From: Stenotrophomonas beteli
GTDB lineage: Bacteria; Pseudomonadota; Gammaproteobacteria; Xanthomonadales; Xanthomonadaceae
Direction: 5' to 3'
DNA: 45,762 bases
NCBI RefSeq assembly: GCF_001431665.1
Contig: NZ_LLXV01000018.1
Coordinates: forward strand, 1-45,762
The notes below the pieces were generated by a model, which saw nothing but the letters and a program-made list of their open reading frames with translations, had not been told where the DNA came from and ran no database searches. The position numbers and the translations under genes are program-made. Positions 36,473-45,762 of this stretch are shown in pieces. The stretch's first letter is position 1. Each line of letters opens with the position of its first letter.

Positions 36473-39400
36473 ATGAGTGACCCGGGCAGCGACTTCCGCC
36501 TCTACCATTCCAACTCCCTGGACGTGCTGGCTGCGCTGCTGGCGCGCAATGTGCGTGCGCCGGTTCCGGGCCAGTCGCTGCTCGCGCCGGAAGTGGTGCT
36601 GATCCCGCAGGTGGCGATGCGGCGTTGGCTGCAGGCGACACTGGCTGCCGAGTACGGCGTGGCCGCCAATCTTGAGTTCCTCACGCCCGGTGAGTTCGTT
36701 GCGCGTGCACTCAACGCCAATGTGCCGGGCGAGCACGATGACCTGGATGCCGCCGGCCTGCACTGGAAGCTGTACCAGGCGCTGCGCGATCGGTCCCTGC
36801 TGGCGCAACCGCCGATGCGCGCGCTGCAGAGCTACCTCGCCGGCGACGATGCACTCAAGCCCTGGGCGCTGGCCGGGGAGCTGGCGTCGGTGTTCGAGAA
36901 GTACCAGGCCTGGCGCCGCGACTGGCTGCTGCGCTGGGAGGCCGGCGCCGACCCCGCCGATCCGCAGGCGATCCTCTGGCGCACCATCGCCGAGGGGCGC
37001 GACTACCGCGCGCGCCGCATCCAGGCCTACCTGGACCGCTTTGAAGGGCCGGGGCAACCCCTGCCGCAGGGCTTGCCGCTGCGCATGTCCGCGTTCGCAA
37101 CGCTCAACATCTCACCCGACGTGCTGCGGGTGATGGCGACCCAGGCACGGGTCGGTGAACTCCACTTCTACATGCCCACCCCCGTGCAGTCGTACTGGGG
37201 CGACCTGCAGACGCTGGCCGAGCGCCTGCGCAGCGGCGCGCCCGACCCCTTCGGCGAGGCCGCCGGCGAGAACCGCCTGCTGGAAGCCTGGGGCGCGGCA
37301 GGCCGCGACTTCATGGCCGTACTGGGCAGTTACGAGGTGGTGCACCCGGCCGGCGAGATCGCCGCCTATTCCGACCCGGAAGACGACACCCGGCCAGGCC
37401 TGGACGACGGCGGCCTGGCCGACAGCCTGCTGCACCGGCTGCAGCGCGACCTGTTCCACCGCCGTGCGCTGCCCTCGGGCGCGCTGCGCGACGGGCTGCG
37501 CAGCGACGACCCCAGCCTGCAGGTACACGCCTGCCACACCCGCCTGCGCGAACTGCAGGTGCTGCATGACCAGCTGCGCAGCCTGCTGCAGGACCCGCGC
37601 TTCGACCCGCCGCTGCAGGCACGCGAGATTGCGGTGCTGGCGCCGGATATCGACCCGTACGTGCCCTACCTGGAAGCGGTGTTCGGTGGTCGCGCCGGCG
37701 AGGACGAGCACATTCCGTATGCGTTGGCCGACAGCAGCCCGCTGGCCGGCGAGCCGCTGGCCGATGTGTTCGTGCACCTGCTGGGCCTGCCGGTCTCGCG
37801 CTTCGGCCTGAACGAGGTGCTGGACCTGCTGGCCAGCGCGCCACTGGCCGAAGCGGCCGGGCTGGAAGCGGTGGACTTCGACCGCCTGCATGGCTGGCTG
37901 CAGCAGGCCGGCGCGCGCTGGGGCCTGGATGCCAGGCACCGCCACCAGCACCAGGCGCCGGCCGACGATGCCTACACCTGGCAGTTCGCCCTGGACCGGT
38001 TGCTGCTGGGCCATGCCACCGGCAGCGAGGCCGACCTGGCCGGGGTGGCGCCGTGGATCGAGCTGGAAGGCGGCGCGCTGGAGGCGCTGGACCGGTTGCT
38101 GCGGCTGCTGCGCGTGCTGGCCGTGTACCAGCGACGCCTCGGCGAACGGCTGACCCCGGCGCAGTGGCGGCAGCGCCTGCTGTCGCTGCTCGATGCGCTG
38201 CTGCCGGTCGCGCCCAGCTCGCCCAACAGCCAGCGTGCGCTGGAGCGCCTGCGCAAGCTGCTCAACCAGTTTGCCGAAGACGCCGCCAAGGCCGGCTTCG
38301 ACGACGGCGTGCCGCCGGAGGTGGTGCGTGCGCACTTTGCCGGCGCGCTGGGCGAAGCCGATACGCGCGCGCCGCTGCTGACCGGTGGCATCAGCTTCGG
38401 CCGCATGGTGCCGATGCGCCTGCTGCCGTTCCGCGTGATCTGCGTGCTGGGGCTCAACGATGGCGATTTCCCGCGCCGCGATCCGGCCGCGGGCCTCAAC
38501 CAGCTCACCGCCGAACTGGACACACCGCGTCGTCGTCCAGGCGACCGCTCCACCCGCGAGGATGACCGCTTCCTGTTCCTGCAGCTGTTCGCCGCCGCAC
38601 AGGAGGTGTTCTATCTCAGCTACCTCGGCGCAGATCCCCGCGATGGCAGCGTGCGCGAACCGTCGGTGCTGGTCAGCGAACTGATTGATGCCGCCGCCGC
38701 GTATCATCTCGATCCGGCGGCGGCCGTGGATGATTTCACCGTGCGCCACGCGCTGCAGCCGTTCTCGCCGGCGGCGTTCGGCGATGGCGATCCGCGCCGC
38801 TTCAGCTATCGCCGCCAATGGCATCCGGCGGCAGGGCGCCTGACTGGCCAGCGCGGCGGCCTGCTGCCGTGGTTCGATGCGCCGCTGCCACCGCCGCTGG
38901 ACGATGCGGTGGAAGACGAACTCGCGCTTGATACCCTGCGCCGCTTCCTGTGCGACCCGGCCGGGCAGTTCCTCGCACAGTCGCTGGGCCTGCGCCTGGC
39001 CGACGAGGTCGAAGATGTCGATGACCTGGAGCCGCTGGTGCTGTCGCCGCGCGGGCCGGAAAAGCACAGCGTGCAGGCGGCGGTGGTGCGCGCAACGCTC
39101 AGTGGAGATACCGAGCCGCTGTACCCGCGGCTGCGCGCGCGTGGGCTGTTGCCGTCCGGGGCGCTGGGCCAGCGCCAGTTCGAGCTGGAGCAGCTGAAGA
39201 CCCGCCCGTATGCCAGCGCGCTGCTGGGCTGGATGCAGGGCGAACCCCTGGAGAGCCGGCGCTACGACGTTCAGATCGACGGCGTGCGCCTTCACGGCCG
39301 GGTCGCCGATCGGCATGCCGGTGGCCTGGTGCGATTGCGCGCCGGTCCCCTCAATGGCAACGCGGTGATCCGCCACGGCCTGGACTGGCTGCTGGCCAAC

Positions 39401-39817
39401 GCCGCCGGCGATGCCTTGCCGCTGGTGCAGTTCCACGACGGCGGTGATGCCGGTCCCGGCCCGCACGTGCTGCCGGCATTGAGCGTGCCGACAGCGCGCG
39501 CGGCGCTGCGTGCGCTGTTGCAGCTGCGCCAGCGTGGCCTGCGCGAACCACTGCGGTTTGCGCCCTACACCGGTTGGGTGCTGTACAGCACCCCGGGCGA
39601 GAAGCAACGCAGCGAAGGCTGGAAGCAGTGGCACGGCAGCGACCGCAGCTGGGGTGAATCCAGCAGTGATGCCTGGCAGCTGCTGCTGCGCGGCGCCGAC
39701 CCGTTCGCCACCGATGCCGGTTATGCCGACCTGCTGCGCAACAGCCAGGTGGTCTTCAGCGCGGTGCGTGAAGGCCGCGCCCTCGGCATCGACGCTTCCC
39801 CGGAGGGCGGAGCATGA
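36473..39817 (+). CDS. recC: Exodeoxyribonuclease V subunit gamma (RecC)
   Basis: RecC is the subunit of RecBCD that reads the Chi sequence and splits the two strands. 1114 residues from the ATG at 36473, close to the E. coli length. It starts FRLYHSNSLDVLAALLARNV and has VVLIPQVAMRRWLQATLAAEYG, a fossil helicase N-terminus. HACHTRLRELQVLHDQL and the nuclease-like C-terminal domain follow. The upstream in-frame start at 36356 would add 39 residues with no family likeness. The TGA overlaps the recB ATG (ATGA). Confidence 0.95.
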   Translation: MSDPGSDFRLYHSNSLDVLAALLARNVRAPVPGQSLLAPEVVLIPQVAMRRWLQATLAAEYGVAANLEFLTPGEFVARALNANVPGEHDDLDAAGLHWKLYQALRDRSLLAQPPMRALQSYLAGDDALKPWALAGELASVFEKYQAWRRDWLLRWEAGADPADPQAILWRTIAEGRDYRARRIQAYLDRFEGPGQPLPQGLPLRMSAFATLNISPDVLRVMATQARVGELHFYMPTPVQSYWGDLQTLAERLRSGAPDPFGEAAGENRLLEAWGAAGRDFMAVLGSYEVVHPAGEIAAYSDPEDDTRPGLDDGGLADSLLHRLQRDLFHRRALPSGALRDGLRSDDPSLQVHACHTRLRELQVLHDQLRSLLQDPRFDPPLQAREIAVLAPDIDPYVPYLEAVFGGRAGEDEHIPYALADSSPLAGEPLADVFVHLLGLPVSRFGLNEVLDLLASAPLAEAAGLEAVDFDRLHGWLQQAGARWGLDARHRHQHQAPADDAYTWQFALDRLLLGHATGSEADLAGVAPWIELEGGALEALDRLLRLLRVLAVYQRRLGERLTPAQWRQRLLSLLDALLPVAPSSPNSQRALERLRKLLNQFAEDAAKAGFDDGVPPEVVRAHFAGALGEADTRAPLLTGGISFGRMVPMRLLPFRVICVLGLNDGDFPRRDPAAGLNQLTAELDTPRRRPGDRSTREDDRFLFLQLFAAAQEVFYLSYLGADPRDGSVREPSVLVSELIDAAAAYHLDPAAAVDDFTVRHALQPFSPAAFGDGDPRRFSYRRQWHPAAGRLTGQRGGLLPWFDAPLPPPLDDAVEDELALDTLRRFLCDPAGQFLAQSLGLRLADEVEDVDDLEPLVLSPRGPEKHSVQAAVVRATLSGDTEPLYPRLRARGLLPSGALGQRQFELEQLKTRPYASALLGWMQGEPLESRRYDVQIDGVRLHGRVADRHAGGLVRLRAGPLNGNAVIRHGLDWLLANAAGDALPLVQFHDGGDAGPGPHVLPALSVPTARAALRALLQLRQRGLREPLRFAPYTGWVLYSTPGEKQRSEGWKQWHGSDRSWGESSSDAWQLLLRGADPFATDAGYADLLRNSQVVFSAVREGRALGIDASPEGGA

Positions 39818-42800
39818 ACACTGCCAATGCAGGCGACGGCATCGGCCGCGATCCCTACCTGGCCCTGCCGCTGCACGGCATCCGCCTGATCGAGGCCAGC
39901 GCCGGCACCGGCAAGACCTTCACCCTGGCCACGCTGTTCACCCGGCTGGTGGTCGAGCAGGGCCTGCGCATCAGCCAGATCCTGGCGGTGACCTTCACCG
40001 ATGCCGCTACCCAGGAGTTGCGCAAGCGCATCCGCGAGCGCCTGGCGCTGGCCGCCCGGCTGGTGGATCTGGCGCCGGCCGAGGGCGAGGCGCCGGACGT
40101 GCGGCTGACCCGCGAGGTGTTGCAGCGGCATCTGCAACTGGGTAGCGAAAGCACGGTTGCCCTGAAGCGACGCCTGCAGGTGGCCGCCGACGAGATCGAC
40201 CTGGCGTCGATCTTCACCATCCACGGTTTCTGCACCCGCGTGCTGCGCGAACACGCGCTGGAAAGCGGCCACACCTTCGACCCGCCGGAGTTGCTGGCCA
40301 GCGATCGTGAGTTGCTGGAAGAGCTGGCCGCGGACCTGTGGCGCGTGCATGCCAATGACCCGGCCACACTGGAGCCACTGACCTGGCTGTGGTCGAACCC
40401 GGACGCGCTGGCCACCGATCTGCGCGCGCTGCTTGCTGCGCCGCCACTGCATCCCTTGCCGCAGCCGGTGGCGCTGGCCGATCCGCGCGTGGCCCTGCAG
40501 GGCGCGGCGGAAGCGCTGTCTGCAAGCGTGCGCGAGCACGGCGAGCAGTTCTTCATCGACCTGTGCGATGCGGTCGACCACAAGTGGCTCAACGGCGTGT
40601 CCTACAAGCTGGGCTGGCTGCACCCGCTGGGCCGGCAGCTGCTGGCCTGGGCCGAGCGTGGCGACGCGGGCGAACTGCTGGCCAGCGAGCGCCTGCCGGC
40701 GCTGTTGCCGCAGGCGCTGGCCGACAAGACCAACAAGAAGTTCCCCGACCGCACGCCGTCGTCGCCGTTGCAGGCACCGCTGGCGCGCTACCTCGCGCTG
40801 CTGGCCGAACGCGAGACCTGGCTGCGCGCCACCGCGCTGAATTTCCTGCACGCGCTTCGCGACGAAGCCACGCAGCGCCTGCGGGCGCTCAAACGCACGC
40901 GTCGGGTGCAGACCTACGATGACCTGATCGACGGTGTGGCACAGGCGCTGGAAGGCCCGCAGCGGATGGCACTGGTGCAGCAGCTGCGCGCGCAGTACCG
41001 CATTGCGCTGGTCGATGAGTTCCAGGATACCGACGACCGACAGTGGGGCATCTTCCACACCGTGTTCGGCGATTCGCCGGAGGTGCGCGAACTCGGCCTG
41101 GCGCCGGCGCTGTTCCTGATCGGTGACCCCAAGCAGGCGATCTACGGTTTCCGCGGCGGTGATATCCACACCTACCTGAAGGCCAAGCAGGTGGCGCAGC
41201 AGGCGCCGGTGCTGGACCAGAACTTCCGCTCGCGACCGGCTGTGCTGCGCGCGTTGCAGGCGCTGTACGACAACGGTGGCGAAGACGCCTTCCTCGAACG
41301 CGACATCCAGTTCGAGCCGGTGCGGCCCGGTGGCGTGCGCAGCGATGCGGACTACCTGCGCGACGGCCAGGCCGCCAAGGCACTCACCCTGCGCGTGCTG
41401 CGCAGCGGCGGCGACAAGGCAATGAGCGCCGATGCCTCGCGCGAGGCGGCCACCCGGGCCTGCGTCGCCGCCATCCACCAGACCCTGATCGACGCGCGCG
41501 CCGGTACGGCCATGCTGCGAGGGCGACCGGTGCAGCCGGGCGACATCGCGGTACTGGTGCGTTCGCACCGCGAGGCCACCCTGGTACAGCGCGCGCTGGC
41601 CGCGGTCGGTATTCCTGCGGTGGCGGCCGGAAAACAGAGCCTGTTCGCCACTGCTGAAGCCCGCGATCTGCGCGCGCTGCTGCTGGCACTGCTGCAACCG
41701 GCCGATGAAGGCCGCCTGCGTGCAGCGCTGGCCACTGTACTGCTCGGTCAACGCGCCAGCGCGATCGCTGCGATGGAGCGCGAGGGCGACCTGCAACGCG
41801 AATTCCAGGCACAGCTGCTGCAGTGGCGCGAGCGCTGGCAACGCGGCGGACCGTTCGCAGTGATTGCCGATGTCTGTGCCGCACAGGGTGAACGCCTGCT
41901 GGCGCTGATCGATGGCGAGCGCCGCCTGACCAACTACCTGCAGCTGGGCGAACTGCTGCAGGAAGCATCGGCACAGGCGCTGGGCATGCATGGCCTGCTG
42001 GACTGGCTGCAGGGCCAGATGGCCAGCGCCGACCAGGATGACGAGCAGCAGCTGCTGCGCCTGGAATCGGATGCGCGCCGCGTGCAGATCATCACCCTGC
42101 ACAAGAGCAAGGGCCTGGAGTATCCACTGGTGTTCCTGCCCTTCGTCGGCATCGACGGCGGCGCACCGAACACCGCCTCGCATTGCACCGTGCACTCTGG
42201 CGGCCAGCGCCAGCTGCACTGGAAGCTGGACAGGAACGAGGCCTGGGACGCGGCCACTGCGCAGCGCGACCGCGAGCAGCGTGCCGAGGACGCACGCCTG
42301 CTGTATGTCGGCCTGACCCGTGCCGAGCACGCGCTGTGGATTGCCGTGGGCGATCTCGCCGGGCTTGGAAAAACGCGCCTGGCACCGCTGCTGGGCGACC
42401 TGCAGGGATTGCGTGCGCAGGCCGATGTGAACATCGATGACAGCGAAGTGCCGGCCGTCCTGCCGCCCCTGGCCGCCGAGGTGGAAGGCCACCTTCCGGC
42501 CGTGCGTGCACTGACCCGGCGCGTGCCGCACGACTGGTGGGTGTACAGCTTCACCCAGCTGGCCCACGCAGACGCCGGTGCCGGCAGCGATATCGAAGCG
42601 GCCGCCACCGAGCTGCCGGCACCGGCCGCCGACGAACCGTCCGGCCCGGAGCTGCCACTGGAACCGGCGCTGCCCGAACCCGCCGCCGTCGTCGAAGACA
42701 GCGCGCCGATCGACCCGCGCTTCATGGGCAGCCGCTTCGGCAATGTGCTGCACGAGGCGATGGAGAACGTCGACTTCGCCGCATGGGGTGACTGGCAGCC

Positions 42801-43485
42801 AGGCCTGGAAGCCCCGGAGGGCCAGGCCGAGGTGCTGCGCAAGGCGCTGCACGACGAAGGCTATGCCGATGTCGACCTGGACGATGGCGTGGCCGTGCTG
42901 GTGCCGCTGGTCGGCCACACGCTGACCGAGCCGCTGCCCGAAGGCGGCGCCCTGCACAGCCTCGGCGAGGGCGAGCGCCGCGCGGAGATCGACTTCCATT
43001 TCGCCATCGAACCGACCACGGTACCGGTGCTGTTGCAGGTGCTGCATGCACATGGGGTTTCCAGTACGCGTCGCGGCTTCGGCCAGCGCCGCCGGCTGGA
43101 AGGGCTGATGACCGGCATGATCGACCTGACCTACGTGCGCGATGGGCGCTGGTACGTGCTCGACTACAAGTCCAATCGCCTGCCCGGCTACAGCCCGGAC
43201 CTGTTGGCCATTGCCATGCGCCATAGCGAGTACGATCTGCAGGCGCTGATCTACACCGTGGCCTTGCATCGCTGGCTGCGCTTCCGGCTGGGCGCGGCCT
43301 ACGACTACGAGCGCGACATGGGCGGTATCCGCTACCTGTTCTGCCGTGGCCTAGACGGCACCGGCAACGGCGTGCACGTGGATCGCTTCCCGTTCGCGCT
43401 GGTGGATGCGCTGGATGCGTTGTTCGCCGGTGGCGAACAGGCCCAGGCCGAACTGGCCGCACGTGCCCGTGGAGCCAGCGCATGA
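39814..43485 (+). CDS. recB: Exodeoxyribonuclease V subunit beta (RecB)
   Basis: The 3'-5' helicase and nuclease of RecBCD, which processes double-strand breaks and loads RecA after Chi. 1223 residues. UvrD-type helicase motifs: Walker A EASAGTGKTFT (about 27-37), VTFTDAATQELRKRI, VDEFQDTD (motif II), IGDPKQAIYGFRGGD, and ITLHKSKGLEYPLVFLP. An acidic/proline linker (about 920-985) leads to the C-terminal nuclease domain. Its metal motif is LDYKSNRL with Asp1117 and Lys1119. The genes overlap by 4 bases at each end (recC-recB-recD), so translation is likely coupled. Confidence 0.97.
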   Translation: MNTANAGDGIGRDPYLALPLHGIRLIEASAGTGKTFTLATLFTRLVVEQGLRISQILAVTFTDAATQELRKRIRERLALAARLVDLAPAEGEAPDVRLTREVLQRHLQLGSESTVALKRRLQVAADEIDLASIFTIHGFCTRVLREHALESGHTFDPPELLASDRELLEELAADLWRVHANDPATLEPLTWLWSNPDALATDLRALLAAPPLHPLPQPVALADPRVALQGAAEALSASVREHGEQFFIDLCDAVDHKWLNGVSYKLGWLHPLGRQLLAWAERGDAGELLASERLPALLPQALADKTNKKFPDRTPSSPLQAPLARYLALLAERETWLRATALNFLHALRDEATQRLRALKRTRRVQTYDDLIDGVAQALEGPQRMALVQQLRAQYRIALVDEFQDTDDRQWGIFHTVFGDSPEVRELGLAPALFLIGDPKQAIYGFRGGDIHTYLKAKQVAQQAPVLDQNFRSRPAVLRALQALYDNGGEDAFLERDIQFEPVRPGGVRSDADYLRDGQAAKALTLRVLRSGGDKAMSADASREAATRACVAAIHQTLIDARAGTAMLRGRPVQPGDIAVLVRSHREATLVQRALAAVGIPAVAAGKQSLFATAEARDLRALLLALLQPADEGRLRAALATVLLGQRASAIAAMEREGDLQREFQAQLLQWRERWQRGGPFAVIADVCAAQGERLLALIDGERRLTNYLQLGELLQEASAQALGMHGLLDWLQGQMASADQDDEQQLLRLESDARRVQIITLHKSKGLEYPLVFLPFVGIDGGAPNTASHCTVHSGGQRQLHWKLDRNEAWDAATAQRDREQRAEDARLLYVGLTRAEHALWIAVGDLAGLGKTRLAPLLGDLQGLRAQADVNIDDSEVPAVLPPLAAEVEGHLPAVRALTRRVPHDWWVYSFTQLAHADAGAGSDIEAAATELPAPAADEPSGPELPLEPALPEPAAVVEDSAPIDPRFMGSRFGNVLHEAMENVDFAAWGDWQPGLEAPEGQAEVLRKALHDEGYADVDLDDGVAVLVPLVGHTLTEPLPEGGALHSLGEGERRAEIDFHFAIEPTTVPVLLQVLHAHGVSSTRRGFGQRRRLEGLMTGMIDLTYVRDGRWYVLDYKSNRLPGYSPDLLAIAMRHSEYDLQALIYTVALHRWLRFRLGAAYDYERDMGGIRYLFCRGLDGTGNGVHVDRFPFALVDALDALFAGGEQAQAELAARARGASA

Positions 43486-45362
43486 GCCTGCTGAAGGAAC
43501 TGCACCAGAAGGGCCAGCTGCGCACCCTCGACCACGCGTTGGCGACCAGCCTGATGCGGCTGCGCGGCGACACGCCCGAGAGCGTGGCGCTGGCGGCGGC
43601 GCTGGCCTCGCTGGCGGTGTCGCAGGGCCACGCCGGGTTTGATCCGGCACAGCCGCAGCGGTTGCTGGAAGGCGTGCCCGAGTGGCCTGCCGCGCAGGAC
43701 TGGCTGGCGCAGCTGCGCGCATCGCCCTGGGTGGCGACGCCGGAGCAGGCCGATGCCATCGCCGGGGATGCGCCGCTGGTGCTGGAAAACGGCCTGCTCT
43801 ACCTGCGCCGCTACCGCGAGTACGAGCGTCAGCTGGCCGCCGGCCTGCAGCGTATCGGCCGGCATCCATTGCCGCCGCCGGACATGGCAGCGCTGGCACC
43901 GTTGTTCGCGCAGCTGTTCCCGCAGGCATCGGGCAGTGAAGATCACCAGGCACGCGCCGCCGGCGTGACCCTGCGCCATCCGCTGGCGCTGGTCACCGGC
44001 GGCCCCGGCACCGGCAAGACCACCACCATCGCGCGCCTGTTGCTGCTGCTGGCTGCACAGGCCCGGCACGCTGGCCAGCCGCTGCCCGAGGTAGCGCTGG
44101 CCGCGCCTACCGGGCGCGCCGCCGAGCGCATGGCTGAGAGCCTGCGTCTGGCCGTGCAGCGCCTGCAGGAGCACGGCGTGGACCCGGCGCTGTGCGCGGC
44201 ACTGCCCAGTACCGGCACCACCCTGCATCGCCTGCTCGGGGTGATTCCTGATTCACCGCGCTTCCGCCACCACGCCGACAATCCGCTGCCGGTGGACGTG
44301 GTGGTGGTCGACGAAGCCTCGATGATCGATCTGCCGATGATGGCCAAGCTGGTCGACGCGATCGCCAGCGGCACCCGGCTGATCCTGCTTGGCGATCCCG
44401 ACCAGCTCCCGTCGGTCGAGGCCGGCGACGTGCTCAGCGCGATCCTGCGCGCCAGCGGTGATGGCATCGGTACCCGCACCGACGACGCACAGGCGCTGCA
44501 CGGATTGCTGGCGCCGTCCACGCTGCAGCCCCAGGCCGCACCACGCGCCTTCGCCGGCCGCCGCGTGCAGCTGCAACGTGGTTACCGGCAAAGCGATGCG
44601 CTGGACCTGGCACCGCTGGCGAATGCCGTGCGCGAGGGCGACACCGGTACCGCACTGCCGCTGCTGCGCAACGGTTCACTGGCTGGCGTGCATTTCCACG
44701 AAGGCGAAGCCGATCCGCTGCGTGGCCAGCGCGAGCATCTGCTCGGTCACTGGCGTGCGCTGGCCGACGCGGCCGATCCAGTGCTTGCCCTGCAGCAGGC
44801 CGGGCGCCTGCGCGTGCTGACTGCGCTGCGCGAAGGCCCGCAGGGTGCGCGCGGGCTCAACAGCCGTATCGAGCAGTTGCTGGCGGGCAACACGCCTGGC
44901 TACTTCCAGGGCCGCCTGCTGCTGGTCACCGAGAACAGCTACCGGCACCGCCTGTTCAACGGCGATATCGGCATCTGCCTGCGCGACAGCAGCGGCGCGA
45001 TGGTGGCCTGGTTCCCCGGCGACACCGTCGAGCAGCCGCGCGCCTTCCACCCGGCGGCACTACCCGCGCACGAAAGCGCCTTTGCGATGACCGTGCACAA
45101 GGCACAGGGCTCGGAGTTCGATGAAGTGTGGTTGCAGCTGCCACGCCAGGACAGCCGCGTGCTGTCACGTGAACTGGTCTACACCGGCCTGACCCGTGCC
45201 CGCCAGGTACTGCATGTGGCCGCCAGCGCCGACGTGCTGCAGGCCGCGTTGAAGCGCCACGCCAGCCGATTGGGTGGCCTGGCCTGGCGGCTGGGTGCGG
45301 AAGCGGTGGCCGAAGCACCGGCGCGCATCGAACAGCCCACGGTGCAGGGCACGTTGTTCTGA
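43482..45362 (+). CDS. recD: Exodeoxyribonuclease V subunit alpha (RecD)
   Basis: The fast 5'-3' helicase of RecBCD. 626 residues. The N-terminal RecB-binding domain is at about 1-110. Superfamily-1B helicase motifs: Walker A VTGGPGTGKTTTIARL (Lys179), DEASMIDLPMMAKLV (motif II), LILLGDPDQLPSVEAGDVL (motif III), and MTVHKAQGSEFDEVWLQLP. The final block is ELVYTGLTRARQVLHV. The order recC-recB-recD with short overlaps is an operon without ptrA. A GGGGTC palindrome follows 3 bases after the stop. Confidence 0.97.
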   Translation: MSLLKELHQKGQLRTLDHALATSLMRLRGDTPESVALAAALASLAVSQGHAGFDPAQPQRLLEGVPEWPAAQDWLAQLRASPWVATPEQADAIAGDAPLVLENGLLYLRRYREYERQLAAGLQRIGRHPLPPPDMAALAPLFAQLFPQASGSEDHQARAAGVTLRHPLALVTGGPGTGKTTTIARLLLLLAAQARHAGQPLPEVALAAPTGRAAERMAESLRLAVQRLQEHGVDPALCAALPSTGTTLHRLLGVIPDSPRFRHHADNPLPVDVVVVDEASMIDLPMMAKLVDAIASGTRLILLGDPDQLPSVEAGDVLSAILRASGDGIGTRTDDAQALHGLLAPSTLQPQAAPRAFAGRRVQLQRGYRQSDALDLAPLANAVREGDTGTALPLLRNGSLAGVHFHEGEADPLRGQREHLLGHWRALADAADPVLALQQAGRLRVLTALREGPQGARGLNSRIEQLLAGNTPGYFQGRLLLVTENSYRHRLFNGDIGICLRDSSGAMVAWFPGDTVEQPRAFHPAALPAHESAFAMTVHKAQGSEFDEVWLQLPRQDSRVLSRELVYTGLTRARQVLHVAASADVLQAALKRHASRLGGLAWRLGAEAVAEAPARIEQPTVQGTLF

Positions 45363-45365
45363 ATC

Positions 45366-45405
45366 GGGGTCGGATCCCGTTCCCACCGGGAGCGGGCTCT
45401 GACCC
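45366..45405. repeat. GGGGTC-type palindrome
   Basis: GGGGTCGGATCCCG TTCCCACCGGGA GCGGGCTCTGACCCC, the fourth copy of this family, right after recD. It may end the recCBD transcript. Confidence 0.7.
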
Positions 45406-45494
45406 CCGTCGTCCCGATGTCGCATTTGCCGATTGATGACGCCGTTGGCGCTACCTATCCTGCGTTGCTATCCCACGACACAGGAACCGGGCGC

Positions 45495-45645
45495 ATGGCC
45501 CTTATCGCTCTGGATGACCCACGCTGGGCCGAACTACAGCATGCCTATGGCTGCGGATGACATTCCGGAGCTGCTGGCCAATCTCAGTATCCCGAAAAAC
45601 GGAAGATCGGAAGACGATCCGATTGAAGACACCTGGGGAGAATGA
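45495..45645 (+). pseudogene. Frameshifted remnant of a small DPRWAEL-motif protein
   Basis: An ATG at 45495 with AGGAA 8 bases upstream starts MALIALDDPRWAELQHAYG, then meets a stop at 45558-45560. The overlapping frame from about 45550 continues ADDIPELLANLSIPKNG and ends at 45645. Together they look like the N-terminal third of a family I remember by a start such as DPRWxEL-xHAYG-xxDxxxLL, followed by a HQG motif that is absent here. A loss of two bases near 45552 would explain the break, and the C-terminal part is gone. In other genomes such proteins are sometimes small hypotheticals near toxin loci; no function is claimed. An alternative is a short 70-residue gene from 45433, which I think less likely. 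Confidence 0.5.
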
Positions 45646-45661
45646 ATCGCTAGCCAGAAGC

Positions 45662-45684
45662 AGTCGAGCATGGCTCGACTCTAC
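45662..45684 (-). repeat. SMAG palindrome (GTAGAGTCGAGC type)
   Basis: AGTCGAGC ATG GCTCGACT CTAC; read on the minus strand it starts with GTAG. Same subtype as 23866. Nothing else is visible in 45685-45762. Confidence 0.7.
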
Positions 45685-45762
45685 AAAAGCGTACTTCGAT
45701 CATTTCCACGTTCATCCACGCATGGCGTGGATACACCGGCCAACTGTCGAAGGCGGGGTGGG

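Noticed and set aside
39721..43269. 1182-codon minus-strand frame over recB
   Set aside because: Antisense shadow of recB, which has complete helicase and nuclease motifs.

Overview
This window is a chromosomal segment from the replication-origin neighbourhood of a high-GC gammaproteobacterium of the Xanthomonadales, most likely Stenotrophomonas (S. maltophilia complex). The reasons are the gene order gyrB-recF-dnaN-dnaA on one strand against rpmH-rnpA-yidC-mnmE on the other, Xanthomonas/Stenotrophomonas-like protein sequences, and many short palindromes that start with GTAG (the SMAG repeats known from S. maltophilia). It is ordinary core chromosome: no phage, transposase, CRISPR array, tRNA or rRNA was seen.

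Layout. 1-3563 (- strand): an N-terminal tonB piece with a frameshift, a periplasmic TPR protein, an M48 lipoprotein protease and a CPBP membrane protease. 3629-10921 (- strand): gyrB, recF, dnaN and dnaA. The 918-base non-coding gap between recF and dnaN, the dnaN-dnaA gap and the dnaA-rpmH gap all carry DnaA boxes. Four good ParB-binding parS sites plus one degenerate one lie between 6226 and 8204, two of them inside recF. 11177-17673 (+ strand): rpmH, rnpA, yidC, then a large lipoprotein that joins a polysaccharide deacetylase, a caspase-like protease and TPR repeats, then mnmE. 17821-28686: a mixed group with a GlpQ-type phosphodiesterase, a rhomboid protease, a TerC/Alx protein behind a yybP-ykoY manganese riboswitch, an RlmI-type rRNA methyltransferase, an M19 dipeptidase, an APC permease, a LysE exporter, a LysR regulator and a quinone-oxidoreductase-like enzyme. 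28770-32097: a glutathione transferase, RmuC, a cysteine-rich lipoprotein and a glutathione peroxidase. 32188-36288 (- strand): a complete mlaFEDCBA phospholipid-transport operon including mlaA. 36473-45362 (+ strand): recC-recB-recD with 4-base ATGA overlaps. 45495-45645: a frameshifted remnant of a small DPRWAEL-type protein.

How it works together. The centre of the window is the initiation and segregation module: DnaA and its boxes, the sliding clamp, the ParB sites, gyrase and RecF. The flanks hold translation and membrane biogenesis genes (rpmH, rnpA, yidC, mnmE), envelope maintenance (Mla, M48, CPBP, rhomboid) and recombination repair (RecBCD, RmuC). The most unusual protein is the deacetylase-caspase-TPR lipoprotein at 13648-16320, which keeps the key residues of both enzymes and has an EF-hand-like loop. 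Two repeat families (GTAG palindromes and GGGGTC-type palindromes) fill most of the gaps between genes, often right after stop codons.
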